This document shows positions 21,109 through 29,421 of a stretch of DNA of 33,541 nt, one piece after another. Numbering within the stretch: the stretch's first letter is position 1; each line of letters begins with the position of its first letter. The position numbers and the translations under genes were made by a program. The DNA is from an uncultured Pseudoxanthomonas sp. (GTDB lineage Bacteria; Pseudomonadota; Gammaproteobacteria; Xanthomonadales; Xanthomonadaceae): assembly GCF_946886695.1 (NCBI RefSeq), contig NZ_CAMPJD010000050.1:1-33541 (forward strand). The letters run 5' to 3'. The notes under the pieces were generated by a model, which ran no database searches, was not told the DNA's origin, and saw only the letters and a program-made list of their open reading frames with translations.

Positions 21109-22620
21109 ATGACAGACCACACGCTTCCGCAGGACGAGAACAGCCTCATCGCCGAACGCCGCGCCAAACTGACGGCCTTGCGCGGGCAGGGCATCGCGTA
21201 CCCGAACGACTTCCGTCGCACCGACTATGCGGGTGACCTGCAGGTGCAGTACCAGGACGCGGAGCTGTGGAGCGGAGAGGCGCTCGAGCAGGGTGGCCGG
21301 CGCGTGAAGCTCGCGGGACGCATGATGGCGAAGCGGGTGATGGGCAAGGCCAGCTTCGTGCAGATCCAGGATGAGAGCGGCCGCATCCAGCTGTTCCTGC
21401 AGTCCAATGCGCTGGGCGAGACCTACGATGCGTTCAAGGGCTGGGACATCGGCGACATCGTCGGCGTTGAGGGTGGTCTGACGCGGACCCGTACCGGCGA
21501 GCTGTCGGTGAAGGCCGATGCTTTCCGCCTGCTGACCAAGGCGCTGCGTCCGTTGCCGGACAAGTGGCACGGCCTGTCGGACGTGGAGCAGCGCTACCGC
21601 CAGCGTTACGTGGACCTGATCGTCACGCCGGAAGCGCGCGAAGTCTTCATCAAGCGTTCGCGCATCATCCGCGCGATCCGGGAATGGTTGGATGCGCGCC
21701 GCTTCCTGGAAGTGGAGACGCCGATGATGCATTACATCCCAGGCGGCGCCGCGGCCAAGCCCTTCACCACGCATCACAACGCGCTGGATCTGGACCTGTA
21801 CCTGCGCGTCGCGCCCGAGCTGTACCTGAAGCGGCTGGTGGTCGGTGGACTGGAGCGCGTGTACGAGATCAACCGCAACTTCCGGAACGAGGGTGTCAGC
21901 ACGCGGCACAACCCGGAATTCACCATGCTCGAGCTCTACGAGGCCTACGCCACGTATACCGAGATCATGGACCTGACCGAGGGCGTCATCCGGGATGTGG
22001 CGCACGAGGTGCTGGGCACCGGCCAAGTGGCGTGGGACGGCCAGGACATCGACCTGGAACCGGCGTTCCGCCGCTGGCGCATGGACGAGGCCGTGCGCCA
22101 CCACAACCCCGAGATCAGCGCTGCCGACTGCACCGACCGGGATGCGCTGGTGCGGCATTGCGAGCGGCTGAATATCCACGTCAAGCCGTCCTATGGCTGG
22201 GGCAAGCTGCTGCTGGAGATCTTCGAGAAGACCGTGGAACACACCCTGGTCCAGCCGACCTTCATCACCGACCACCCGGTCGAGGTGTCGCCGTTGGCCC
22301 GCGCCAACGACAACCACCCCGGCTATACAGACCGTTTCGAGTTGTTCATCAACGGCAAGGAACTCGCCAACGGCTTCTCCGAGCTCAACGACCCGGAGGA
22401 CCAGGCGGCGCGCTTCATGGCCCAGGTCCAGGCGAAGGAGGGCGGAGACGACGAGGCCATGCACTTCGACGCCGACTACATCCGGGCGCTGGAAGTCGGC
22501 CTGCCACCGACCGGCGGGTTGGGCATCGGCATCGATCGCCTGGTGATGCTGCTGACCGGTTCGGACTCCATCCGTGACGTGCTCCTGTTCCCCTACATGC
22601 GCCCGGAAAGCCAAGGCTGA
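21109..22620 (+). CDS. lysS: Lysyl-tRNA synthetase, class II
   Basis: Charges tRNA-Lys with lysine in the cytosol. The 503-residue product (E. coli 505) starts at ATG 21109, giving [21 protein letters not shown]. An upstream in-frame GTG at 21025 lies inside the REP element and is not used. The N-terminal OB-fold anticodon-binding domain spans about 55-165 ([29 protein letters not shown]). The class II catalytic core has motif 1 ([21 protein letters not shown]), motif 2 ([21 protein letters not shown]) and motif 3 ([26 protein letters not shown]). No obvious Shine-Dalgarno is seen. A strong hairpin lies 7 bases after the stop. Confidence 0.98.
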   Translation: MTDHTLPQDENSLIAERRAKLTALRGQGIAYPNDFRRTDYAGDLQVQYQDAELWSGEALEQGGRRVKLAGRMMAKRVMGKASFVQIQDESGRIQLFLQSNALGETYDAFKGWDIGDIVGVEGGLTRTRTGELSVKADAFRLLTKALRPLPDKWHGLSDVEQRYRQRYVDLIVTPEAREVFIKRSRIIRAIREWLDARRFLEVETPMMHYIPGGAAAKPFTTHHNALDLDLYLRVAPELYLKRLVVGGLERVYEINRNFRNEGVSTRHNPEFTMLELYEAYATYTEIMDLTEGVIRDVAHEVLGTGQVAWDGQDIDLEPAFRRWRMDEAVRHHNPEISAADCTDRDALVRHCERLNIHVKPSYGWGKLLLEIFEKTVEHTLVQPTFITDHPVEVSPLARANDNHPGYTDRFELFINGKELANGFSELNDPEDQAARFMAQVQAKEGGDDEAMHFDADYIRALEVGLPPTGGLGIGIDRLVMLLTGSDSIRDVLLFPYMRPESQG

Positions 22621-22627
22621 CGGGCAA

Positions 22628-22660
22628 GCCCCAAGCGTCAAGAGAGTGACGCTCAGGGGC
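22628..22660 (+). terminator. Hairpin after lysS, probable terminator
   Basis: AGCGTCA (22634-22640) and TGACGCT (22647-22653) pair perfectly around a 6-base loop. The stem is extended by GCCCC (22628-22632) and GGGGC (22656-22660) across a small internal bulge. It begins 7 bases after the lysS stop. No T-run follows, so termination is less certain than the structure itself. Confidence 0.55.
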
Positions 22661-22976
22661 AGAATGGGCTCCCGTCTGCATGACGCGGCGGGGCCACGGG
22701 CCGGCGATGGAGCCGCCATCAGGCCCTTCACTCCGCGGTACCCCTCGTCAAGGACGGACGGAAAGGCCTCATTCCGTGACGGAGGTCACTATGTTCTGTC
22801 CTGATACTCCCTGGCCACGGCTGGCACGCTTCCTGCGACGATTCACGCGCAGGCCGGTCAATTTTCCGCCGCCTGCGCCGATAGAGATCAGGGGAGGGGG
22901 CCCCGGGATTCGCATCGGTTCCCTTCGTGGATCACGGACCCTGCCCGGGTCCGCGCCGCCGAACAGGACTGCCGAC
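22661..22976 (+). other. rpfG upstream region without a convincing gene
   Basis: Together with the lysS hairpin, about 356 bases separate lysS from the chosen rpfG start. The stretch holds a CRP-type palindrome (22775-22790) and a second possible rpfG start. GGAGG (22781-22785) precedes ATG 22791 by 5 bases, in frame with rpfG and adding 62 residues. I reject that start as the main one because the added segment is rich in rare codons (ATA, AGG, GGA, CGA, TCA). Its third-position GC is visibly lower than in the neighbouring genes, and it has no resemblance to RpfG. No RNA gene was recognised. Confidence 0.55.
22775..22790. promoter_or_regulatory. Putative CRP/Clp-type operator upstream of rpfG
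   Basis: The core is GTGA (22776-22779), six bases, TCAC (22786-22789): an exact match to the inner GTGA-N6-TCAC of the CRP consensus, which the Xanthomonas homologue Clp shares. The outermost bases (C and T) deviate. It lies about 190 bases before the rpfG start. Clp is a cyclic-di-GMP-sensitive regulator acting downstream of RpfG in X. campestris, so a site here would suggest feedback. Binding is inferred. Confidence 0.45.
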
Positions 22977-24116
22977 ATGTTAGATGCGAGCGTTGCCACC
23001 GCCGGAGTATCCTTGCCCGACAGCCACGTGATGTGGCCTCAAGGGGTGGGTAACGCTTTGAATATCGTCATCGTCGACGATCAGACGTCTGCGCGCACCA
23101 TGCTGCGCCATGTCATCGAGGACATCGCGTCCGAACTGACCGTCCACGACTTCGGCGATCCGCTGGCCGCGCTGGAGTGGTGCGAGAAGAACCGCACCGA
23201 CCTGCTGTTGCTGGACTACCGCATGCCGGGCATGGATGGGCTGGAATTCGCCCGCCGCTTCCGGCGGCTGCCCATGCACCGCGACATCGCGATCATCCTG
23301 ATCACCGTGGTGGGCGATGAACCCATCCGCCAGGCCGCCCTCGAGGCGGGTGTCATCGATTTCCTGGTCAAGCCGGTGCGTCCGCGCGAGTTGCGCGCAC
23401 GCTGCCGCAACCTGTTGCAGCTCCGCCAGCAATCCGAGAACGTCAAGCAACGCGCGCTCTCGCTGGAGCAGCGCCTGTTGTCCAGCATGCACGAGGTCGA
23501 GGAGCGCGAGCGCGAAACACTGTCACGGCTGGCGCGTGCCATCGAATATCGCGACAGCGGCACCAGTGCGTACCTGGAGCGCATGGCCCATGTGGCCGGC
23601 CTGATCGCCGAACAGCTCGGCCTGCCCGAGGACGAAGTACGCACCATCGAAATGGCCGCCCCGCTGCACGACATGGGCAAGATCGCCATCCCGGACTCGG
23701 TGCTGATGAAGGCCGGTCCGCTGACGGCGGAAGAAACCGATGTCATGCGTCGCCACCCGAAGATCGGCCACCAGTTGCTGTCGGGCAGCCAGAACCGCTT
23801 CATCCAGACCGGTGCCCTGATCGCCTTGCGCCACCATGAGCGCTACGACGGCAGCGGCTACCCCGATGGCCTCGTGGGTGAGCAGATCCCGTTGGAAGCG
23901 AGGATAGTGGCGGTTGCGGATGTCTTCGACGCGTTGATCTCACCGCGCCCGTACAAGAAGGCCTGGGAAAAGGACGCGGCGCTGGCTTATCTCTATGCCC
24001 AGCGCGGCCGCCTGTTCGATCCCGCATGTGTCGACGCGCTGATCCGTGGGCGGGCGCGGCTGGACGACATCTGCGAACGCTACTCGACGGTGCAGAGCCG
24101 TCCAGGGATGGAGTAA
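22977..24116 (+). CDS. rpfG: Response regulator RpfG, HD-GYP cyclic-di-GMP phosphodiesterase
   Basis: Output component of DSF signalling: when phosphorylated by RpfC it degrades cyclic-di-GMP, which releases Clp and switches on virulence-type exoenzymes and biofilm dispersal in Xanthomonas. The product from ATG 22977 is 379 residues (X. campestris 378). The receiver domain (about 30-150) opens with IVIVDDQTSARTML, has the phospho-acceptor D80 in LLLLDYRMPGMDG (same number as X. campestris), and the conserved Lys in FLVKPVRPREL. A coiled-coil linker (about 160-185) follows. The HD-GYP domain has the HD pair (H231/D232 in LHDMGKIAIPD), HHERYDGSGYP with GYP at 294-296, and VAVADVFDAL. All are intact, so an active enzyme is expected. 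rpfC follows after three bases. Confidence 0.97.
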   Translation: MLDASVATAGVSLPDSHVMWPQGVGNALNIVIVDDQTSARTMLRHVIEDIASELTVHDFGDPLAALEWCEKNRTDLLLLDYRMPGMDGLEFARRFRRLPMHRDIAIILITVVGDEPIRQAALEAGVIDFLVKPVRPRELRARCRNLLQLRQQSENVKQRALSLEQRLLSSMHEVEERERETLSRLARAIEYRDSGTSAYLERMAHVAGLIAEQLGLPEDEVRTIEMAAPLHDMGKIAIPDSVLMKAGPLTAEETDVMRRHPKIGHQLLSGSQNRFIQTGALIALRHHERYDGSGYPDGLVGEQIPLEARIVAVADVFDALISPRPYKKAWEKDAALAYLYAQRGRLFDPACVDALIRGRARLDDICERYSTVQSRPGME

Positions 24117-24119
24117 GCC

Positions 24120-26312
24120 ATGTCCAATGTCCTTGCATGGATCAAGTCCCGCCTGGCGCATCGTGGCGACAGCGAACACGGCCAGGCGCTGATCCGCGTC
24201 GCGCTGATCTCCATCATCCTGACCTATGCGCTGTTGCCGTCCTCGCGCGCTGCACTCCCGGCTGACGAATACACCATCGTCCTGACCATCATCACCTCGG
24301 GCCTGGTCAACAGTCTTGGCATCTTCGCCTGGCTGCTGGTGCAGCCGGGCAAGTCCCATGTCCGTCGCGGGCTGGGTATGATCGCCGACTACGGACTGCT
24401 GGCCGCTGCCATGATCGGCATGGGCGAGCCGCTCTCGTGGGCGTACGTCGTGCTGATGTGGATCACGGTGGGCAATGGCCTGCGCTATGGCAACCGCTAC
24501 CTCGTGGTCGCTGTTGCGATGGCAAGCGCCGCCTTCGCGACCGTAGTGGCGATGAATGACTACTGGCGCGGCAACATGACCCTGGGTGTCGGTCTGGTGC
24601 TGGGCCTGATCGCCGTGCCCATGTACCTCTCCGGCCTGTTGCGCGACCTGACCCGTGCCACCGACGAAGCGCGCCGCGCCAACGAGGCGAAGAGCCGGTT
24701 CCTGGCGAACATGAGCCACGAATTCCGCACGCCGCTCAATGGCCTGGCGGGCATGTCCGAACTGCTGGCGACCACGCGCCTGGATGCCGAACAGCGCGAA
24801 TGCCTGTCCACGATCCAGGCGTCCACGCGTACGCTGCTGGGCCTGGTCGAGGACGTGCTGGACATCTCCGCCATCGAGGCGGGCAAGGTCAAGCTGAACG
24901 TGGTCGAGTTCGCGCCGCGCGAGCTGGTGGAGAGCATCGGGCTGATCCTGATGCCGCAGGCGCGCGGCAAGCAGGTCCGCTACGAAGGACACGTGGACGA
25001 TGCGATCCCGTTGAAGCTGCGCGGTGATGCCGGCCATCTGCGCCAGGTCCTGTTGAACCTCGCGGGCAATGCGGTGAAGTTCACCGATGAGGGCGAAGTC
25101 CGCGTGGTGGTCGCGCCGACGATGGTCGACGGGCAGCACATGCGCCTGCGATTCACCGTCACCGATACCGGTATCGGTGTTCCTGTCGCCTTGCGCGAGC
25201 GTCTGTTCGAGGCTTTCGAACAGGCCGACGGCAGCCTGTCGCGACGTTACGGCGGCACGGGTCTGGGAACGACCATCGCGAAGGGGTTGACCGAGGCGAT
25301 GGGCGGCACCATCGGCTTCGAAAGCAATGAGCAACGGGGCAGCTGCTTCTGGGTCGAGTTGCCGTTCGAAGCGGTGCCGGAACGCGTCATGGTGCCGGCG
25401 GTGCACGGCCATGCCGAATGGCTGCAGGAGGAATCCGAGGCATCCAGTGCAGAGAACATCATTGCGTTCTCCGATCCGTTCCTGCGCCATCGTGCGCGCG
25501 TGCGCAGCATGCAGATCCTGGTGGCCGACGACCATGAGGCCAACCGCATGGTCGTGCAACGCCTGCTGCAGAAGGCAGGGCATCGCATCACCTGCGTCAA
25601 CGGCGGCGAAGAAGTGCTCGACGCATTGGAATCGGCATCCTACGACGCGGTGATCTGCGACCTGCACATGCCCGGCCTGAGCGGTCTGGATCTACTGAAG
25701 CAACTTCGCGTGATGGAAGCCGGCAGTGGCAGTCGCACGCCGGTACTCATCCTCAGCGCCGATGTCACGCCGGAGTCGATCCAGCGCTGCGAACAGGCCG
25801 GTGCCCGTGCTTTCCTGGCCAAACCGGTGGTCGCCACCCGGCTGCTGGACGCGCTGGCGGACATCGCCACGTCGGGTCGTGTCTCCGCGACCGCGACGGT
25901 GGCCACGCCCGCACGTGCTGAAGTGTCTGACGGTGTGCTCGATGTCAGCGTGCTGGACGAACTCACCGCGCTCGGCATGGGCGAAGCGTTCGAACGCGAA
26001 TTCATCGAGCAGTGTCTCAACGATGCGGACGGATGCATCGGCGCCATGGCGCATGCCATGGAGCGGGGCGATGGCGAACACTTGCGCGAACACGCGCATG
26101 CGCTGAAAGGCGTGGCCAGCAACCTCGGCCTGGTGAAGCTTGCGGCCGCCGCGGGCGAAATGATGAGCCTGGCCGACTGGCAGATCACGCGTGAATGGCG
26201 GCACCGCCTGGCGGCGCTCAATTCACACCTGAGCCATGGTCGCGCGGCGCTGGATGCGCGGCAACGCGTGCGTGGTACCGTCGAGAAAGGCGGCGAGGGT
26301 ACTTCGTCGTGA
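24120..26312 (+). CDS. rpfC: DSF sensor hybrid histidine kinase RpfC
   Basis: Inner-membrane sensor of the fatty-acid signal DSF. In X. campestris it both phosphorylates RpfG and binds RpfF to limit DSF synthesis at low density. The 730-residue product (X. campestris 726) has five to six hydrophobic segments within residues 23-175. These are followed by HisKA with phospho-acceptor H200 (NMSHEFRTPLNG), HATPase_c (LNLAGNAVKFTDEG, DTGIGV, YGGTGLGTTIAKGL), a receiver domain with D514 (VICDLHMPGLSG) and a C-terminal HPt domain with H660 (EHAHALKGVASNLG). All four phosphorelay parts are intact. The input region is short, as in the Xanthomonas type. The start has GGAG 6 bases upstream, overlapping the end of rpfG; the two are surely cotranscribed. 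It converges on rpfF. Confidence 0.97.
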   Translation: MSNVLAWIKSRLAHRGDSEHGQALIRVALISIILTYALLPSSRAALPADEYTIVLTIITSGLVNSLGIFAWLLVQPGKSHVRRGLGMIADYGLLAAAMIGMGEPLSWAYVVLMWITVGNGLRYGNRYLVVAVAMASAAFATVVAMNDYWRGNMTLGVGLVLGLIAVPMYLSGLLRDLTRATDEARRANEAKSRFLANMSHEFRTPLNGLAGMSELLATTRLDAEQRECLSTIQASTRTLLGLVEDVLDISAIEAGKVKLNVVEFAPRELVESIGLILMPQARGKQVRYEGHVDDAIPLKLRGDAGHLRQVLLNLAGNAVKFTDEGEVRVVVAPTMVDGQHMRLRFTVTDTGIGVPVALRERLFEAFEQADGSLSRRYGGTGLGTTIAKGLTEAMGGTIGFESNEQRGSCFWVELPFEAVPERVMVPAVHGHAEWLQEESEASSAENIIAFSDPFLRHRARVRSMQILVADDHEANRMVVQRLLQKAGHRITCVNGGEEVLDALESASYDAVICDLHMPGLSGLDLLKQLRVMEAGSGSRTPVLILSADVTPESIQRCEQAGARAFLAKPVVATRLLDALADIATSGRVSATATVATPARAEVSDGVLDVSVLDELTALGMGEAFEREFIEQCLNDADGCIGAMAHAMERGDGEHLREHAHALKGVASNLGLVKLAAAAGEMMSLADWQITREWRHRLAALNSHLSHGRAALDARQRVRGTVEKGGEGTSS

Positions 26313-26493
26313 CACGCGGATCCGCCGCGGCTCATGCGGCGGCATGCAGTGGTGAAGCGCATGACTTCGGACATCGACGGGATGGATGGTCCCTGGCGAG
26401 TACGGTGACCCGGACTCGCCCTTGAAGGCGCGTAGGCGCGCTTCAACCCCCTGATTCTCCCTGCCGCTTTGCAGCAGACGACGCGCGCAGCTT
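26313..26493. terminator. Convergent rpfC/rpfF gap with a bidirectional hairpin at 26422-26446
   Basis: TTGAAG (26422-26427) pairs with CTTCAA (26441-26446). After a bulged G, CGCG pairs with CGCG around the loop TAGG, giving a 10-bp stem. It lies 47 bases from the rpfF stop and 110 from the rpfC stop. It has no T-run on either side, so it could serve as a weak two-way terminator. Nothing else is seen in the 181-base gap. Confidence 0.5.
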
Positions 26494-27360
26494 TCAGGCG
26501 GCGCGGATGGACCGCTTCTCCTGCGCGCGGACGATGCGTTCCATCATCTTCAACGATTTGTCGCCCAGGGTCAGCGCGGTATCCACCCACACTTCGGTGA
26601 TGCCCATCAGTTCGTCGTAACCAACCGGCTGGGCCAGGTTGCGGCAGGCATTCAGCGCCAGATGCGCATGCGGTGAACGACGCTGCTTGTCGATGATGGT
26701 CTGCACGGCGGCGGCGCCCTGGCCCTTCGGCACCAGCACATCGACCACGCCCATCCTGTACAGCTCGTCGCTGGTGTAGATGTTGCCTTCCAGGATGATC
26801 TTCTCCGCGACCTGCGGCGACACGCGCTTGCACAGGAAGGAGTAGGCGCCCATGCCCGGGAACAGGCCGAACAGTACTTCCGGCAGTCCCATGTCCACGC
26901 CTTCTTCGGCCACGATCGTGTGGCAGGACAACGCGATCTCCAGGCCACCGCCCAAAGCATCACCCTGGATCAGCGCGATGGTGCGGACGTCGCCGCCGAG
27001 GCCGGTGTTGAGGTGGTGGACGCCATCGATGCAGCGGCGCGCGTAGCTGAGCAGTCGGTCGCGGTTGTTCTCGCGGATCAGTTGCGAGAACAGTTCCAGA
27101 TCGCCGCCAAGGTTGAAGGCATTCGCGTCCGACGCGATGACGAGGTGACGCAGCTTGCCCGGCTGGCGCTGCGATTCGCGCAAGGTGATCGAGTTGGTGA
27201 AGCTGAGCACGTCGTCGAGCATCTGGCTTCGGAAGCACGGACGCACGCCGGGTGCGGCATCGGAATGCATGTACAGCCAGTGGGCATCACCGCTGGGTTC
27301 GGATTCGACGCGGATGGTCGGGAAGGCACGGGTGCGCTGCAGTTTTTCGACGTTGTTCAT
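26494..27360 (-). CDS. rpfF: DSF synthase RpfF (crotonase-fold enoyl-CoA hydratase/thioesterase)
   Basis: Makes the diffusible signal factor, a cis-2-unsaturated fatty acid, by dehydrating a 3-hydroxyacyl-ACP and releasing the free acid. The 288-residue product (X. campestris 289) has the crotonase fold. The oxyanion-hole strand is ASDANAFNLGGDLELF, and both catalytic glutamates are present: E141 in GDALGGGLEIALSCHTI and E161 in MGLPEVLFGLFPGMGAYSFL. These are the same numbers as in X. campestris. The C-terminus (ITEVWVDTALTLGDKSLKMMERLVRAQ-like) is also characteristic. The N-terminal 60 residues are much more divergent. ATG 27360 was chosen because GGAG lies 6 bases upstream; ATG 27372 has none. 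An intrinsic terminator separates rpfF from rpfB, so rpfF probably has its own promoter. Confidence 0.97.
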   Translation of the reverse strand: MNNVEKLQRTRAFPTIRVESEPSGDAHWLYMHSDAAPGVRPCFRSQMLDDVLSFTNSITLRESQRQPGKLRHLVIASDANAFNLGGDLELFSQLIRENNRDRLLSYARRCIDGVHHLNTGLGGDVRTIALIQGDALGGGLEIALSCHTIVAEEGVDMGLPEVLFGLFPGMGAYSFLCKRVSPQVAEKIILEGNIYTSDELYRMGVVDVLVPKGQGAAAVQTIIDKQRRSPHAHLALNACRNLAQPVGYDELMGITEVWVDTALTLGDKSLKMMERIVRAQEKRSIRAA

Positions 27361-27521
27361 GAGGAGCTCCATGGAGGGTTTCTTGCCCGCGCGGCAGGGG
27401 AAGCGGGTGACGGATTTGTGTGACGCAGGTGGCATCACGCGCCGATCCTACACCTGAACGAATAATTAAAATCCAGTGCACGCGCGCGCTTGTGCGAGGG
27501 AAAGCACGCCAATGGCATACC

Positions 27522-27542
27522 TGCATCAAAATTTGTGATGCA
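27522..27542. promoter_or_regulatory. Palindromic operator candidate between rpfB and rpfF
   Basis: TGCATCA (27522-27528) and TGATGCA (27536-27542) are perfect inverse complements around the AT-rich spacer AAATTTG. The site is 21 bases long, about 162 bases upstream of the rpfF start and beyond the rpfB terminator. Symmetry, two-turn length and position fit a dimeric repressor or activator site for rpfF. It does not match the CRP spacing. The binding protein is unknown. Confidence 0.5.
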
Positions 27543-27572
27543 CGTCTAGAATCCGCCTCTAAAGTCCTGAAC

Positions 27573-27604
27573 AAAAAGAAAAAGGCCGGCACATGGCCGG
27601 CCTT
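27573..27604 (-). terminator. Rho-independent terminator of rpfB
   Basis: A perfect 9-bp stem (AAGGCCGGC at 27582-27590, GCCGGCCTT at 27596-27604, loop ACATG) is followed on the minus strand by a U-rich tract from AAAAAGAAAAA (27573-27583 on the plus strand). It lies 21 bases after the rpfB stop. This is the clearest intrinsic terminator in the window. Confidence 0.88.
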
Positions 27605-27625
27605 ATTCAGATACATGAACGGGGT

Positions 27626-29305
27626 TCAGGATGCCTTGGCGGGCTCCCGCAATTCCTTGCGCAGGATCTTGCCGACGTTGGTCTTGGGCAGCTCCGTGCG
27701 GAACTCGATCTGGCGCGGTTGCTTGTACCCGGTCAGGTTGTCGCGGCAGTACGCCTTCACTTGTTCGGCAGTGAGGTTGGGATCCTTCTTCACGATGAAA
27801 ACCTTCACGGCCTCACCCGACTTGTCGTCCGGCACGCCGATCGCAGCGACTTCAAGCACCCCTTCCAGGCCGGCGATAACGTCCTCGACCTCATTCGGAT
27901 ACACGTTGAAGCCGGAGACCAGGATCATGTCCTTCTTCCGGTCGACGATGTAGAAGAAGCCGTTTTCGTCCATCTTCGCCATGTCGCCGGTATGCAACCA
28001 GCCATCGGCGTCCATGACGTTCGCGGTTTCCTCAGGGCGCTGCCAGTAGCCCTTCATTACCTGCGGGCCCTTGATGCACAGTTCACCGACCTCGCCGACG
28101 GGCACGATGTTGCCATCGTCGTCCTTCAGGCAGGCATCGGTGGAGGGCACCGGCAGGCCGATGGCGCCGTTGTAGTCGTGCAGGTTCATCGGGTTGATGC
28201 AGGCCGCAGGTGACGTTTCGGTCAGGCCGTAGGCCTCGACCAGCGTTACACCGGTGACCTTCTTCCATTTCTCGGCCACCGCACGCTGCACGGCCATGCC
28301 GCCACCGAGCGTCATCTTGAGATTGGAAAAGTCGACTTCATCGAAACCGGGCGTGTTGAGCAGGCCATTGAACAGCGTATTGACGCCAGTGATCGCGGTG
28401 AAGCGGGTGGCCTTGAGTTCCTTGACGAAGCCCGGCATGTCGCGCGGATTCGTGATCAGGTGGTTCAGTCCGCCGAGCTTCATGAAGACCAGGCAGTTCG
28501 CCGTCAGTGCGAAGATGTGGTACAGCGGCAACGCGGTGATGATCACTTCGTTGCCGTAGTCCAGGCCGGTTCCGACCCACACACCCGCCTGCTGCATGTT
28601 GGCCACGAGATTGCGGTGCGTGAGCATCGCGCCCTTGGCCACGCCGGTGGTGCCGCCGGTGTACTGCAGGAAGGCGATGTCGCCGGAATCGATGTCGATC
28701 TCGGGCAGTGCATGCAACTGCCCGAGTGTCAGCGTGTCCTTGAAGCGGACGGTGCCGGGGATGTCGTAATCCGGCACCATCTTCTTCACGTACTTCAGCA
28801 CGAAGTTGACGATGGCGCCCTTGGGGAAACCGACCAGGTCGCCCAGCGCCGTGGTGATCACTTGCTTGACCTGCGTGCCCGCCAGGGCCTCCTGCGCTGT
28901 CTTGCCGAAGTTGTCCACGACCAGCAGCACGCTGGCGCCCGAGTCCACCAATTGGTGCTTCAGTTCGCGCGGGGTGTACATCGGATTGACGTTGACGACC
29001 GTCAGTCCTGCGCGCAGCACGCCGAAGATCGCGATGGGGTATTGCAGGCAGTTCGGCATCATGATGGCGACGCGGTCGCCCTTCTTGAGCTTGAGTTCGC
29101 CGAGCAGATAGGCCGCGAACTGGCGGCTGAGCTTGTCGATCTCGCCGTAGGTCAGGGTCTTGCCGAAGTTGCGGAACGCGGGGCGGTCGCGGTATTTGCT
29201 GATCGCCTCATCGAAGACGGACACGATGGAGCGGTACTGCTCCAGGTCCACTTCCTGCGGCACGCCTTGCGGGTAACTCTTGAACCACGGACGTTCCTGA
29301 CTCAT
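27626..29305 (-). CDS. rpfB: Long-chain fatty acyl-CoA ligase RpfB (FadD-type)
   Basis: AMP-forming ligase that activates fatty acids with ATP and CoA. In Xanthomonas RpfB complements fadD and is linked to recycling of free fatty acids and turnover of DSF. The 559-residue product (X. campestris about 560) shows the adenylate-forming signature YTGGTTGVAKGAMLTHRN, followed by the ANL core motifs EAYGLTETSPAACIN, GWLHTGDMAKMDENGFFYIVDRKKDMI and the C-terminal lysine region NLTGYKQPRQIEFRTELPKTNVGKILRKEL. The start at 29305 has GGGAGG upstream (GGGGAGGGAGCAGAACG before the ATG). The longer open frame lacks support. It is transcribed away from a small lipoprotein gene and towards rpfF, but ends in a strong terminator. 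Confidence 0.96.
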   Translation of the reverse strand: MSQERPWFKSYPQGVPQEVDLEQYRSIVSVFDEAISKYRDRPAFRNFGKTLTYGEIDKLSRQFAAYLLGELKLKKGDRVAIMMPNCLQYPIAIFGVLRAGLTVVNVNPMYTPRELKHQLVDSGASVLLVVDNFGKTAQEALAGTQVKQVITTALGDLVGFPKGAIVNFVLKYVKKMVPDYDIPGTVRFKDTLTLGQLHALPEIDIDSGDIAFLQYTGGTTGVAKGAMLTHRNLVANMQQAGVWVGTGLDYGNEVIITALPLYHIFALTANCLVFMKLGGLNHLITNPRDMPGFVKELKATRFTAITGVNTLFNGLLNTPGFDEVDFSNLKMTLGGGMAVQRAVAEKWKKVTGVTLVEAYGLTETSPAACINPMNLHDYNGAIGLPVPSTDACLKDDDGNIVPVGEVGELCIKGPQVMKGYWQRPEETANVMDADGWLHTGDMAKMDENGFFYIVDRKKDMILVSGFNVYPNEVEDVIAGLEGVLEVAAIGVPDDKSGEAVKVFIVKKDPNLTAEQVKAYCRDNLTGYKQPRQIEFRTELPKTNVGKILRKELREPAKAS

Positions 29306-29359
29306 CGTTCTGCTCCCTCCCCAGGGTCTTCGGGCTGCCTTGCGGCGAACTGTGGGCAA

Positions 29360-29377
29360 GCGCCCGGTCACGGGCGC
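29360..29377. other. Short GC-rich hairpin in the rpfB / lipoprotein divergent gap
   Basis: GCGCCCG (29360-29366) and CGGGCGC (29371-29377) form a perfect 7-bp stem around GTCA. It lies 55 bases upstream of rpfB and could fall in its leader. No function is assigned; clear promoter boxes were not found in this 116-base gap. Confidence 0.4.
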
Positions 29378-29421
29378 CTGTCGGGAGCATACCGTTCCGG
29401 ATGGAAAAGGCGAAGGTTTCG

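Noticed and set aside
27417..27437. TGTGA and TCACG half-sites upstream of rpfF as a second CRP-type site
   Set aside because: The half-sites are about 11 bases apart, not the 6 required for CRP-type dimers.
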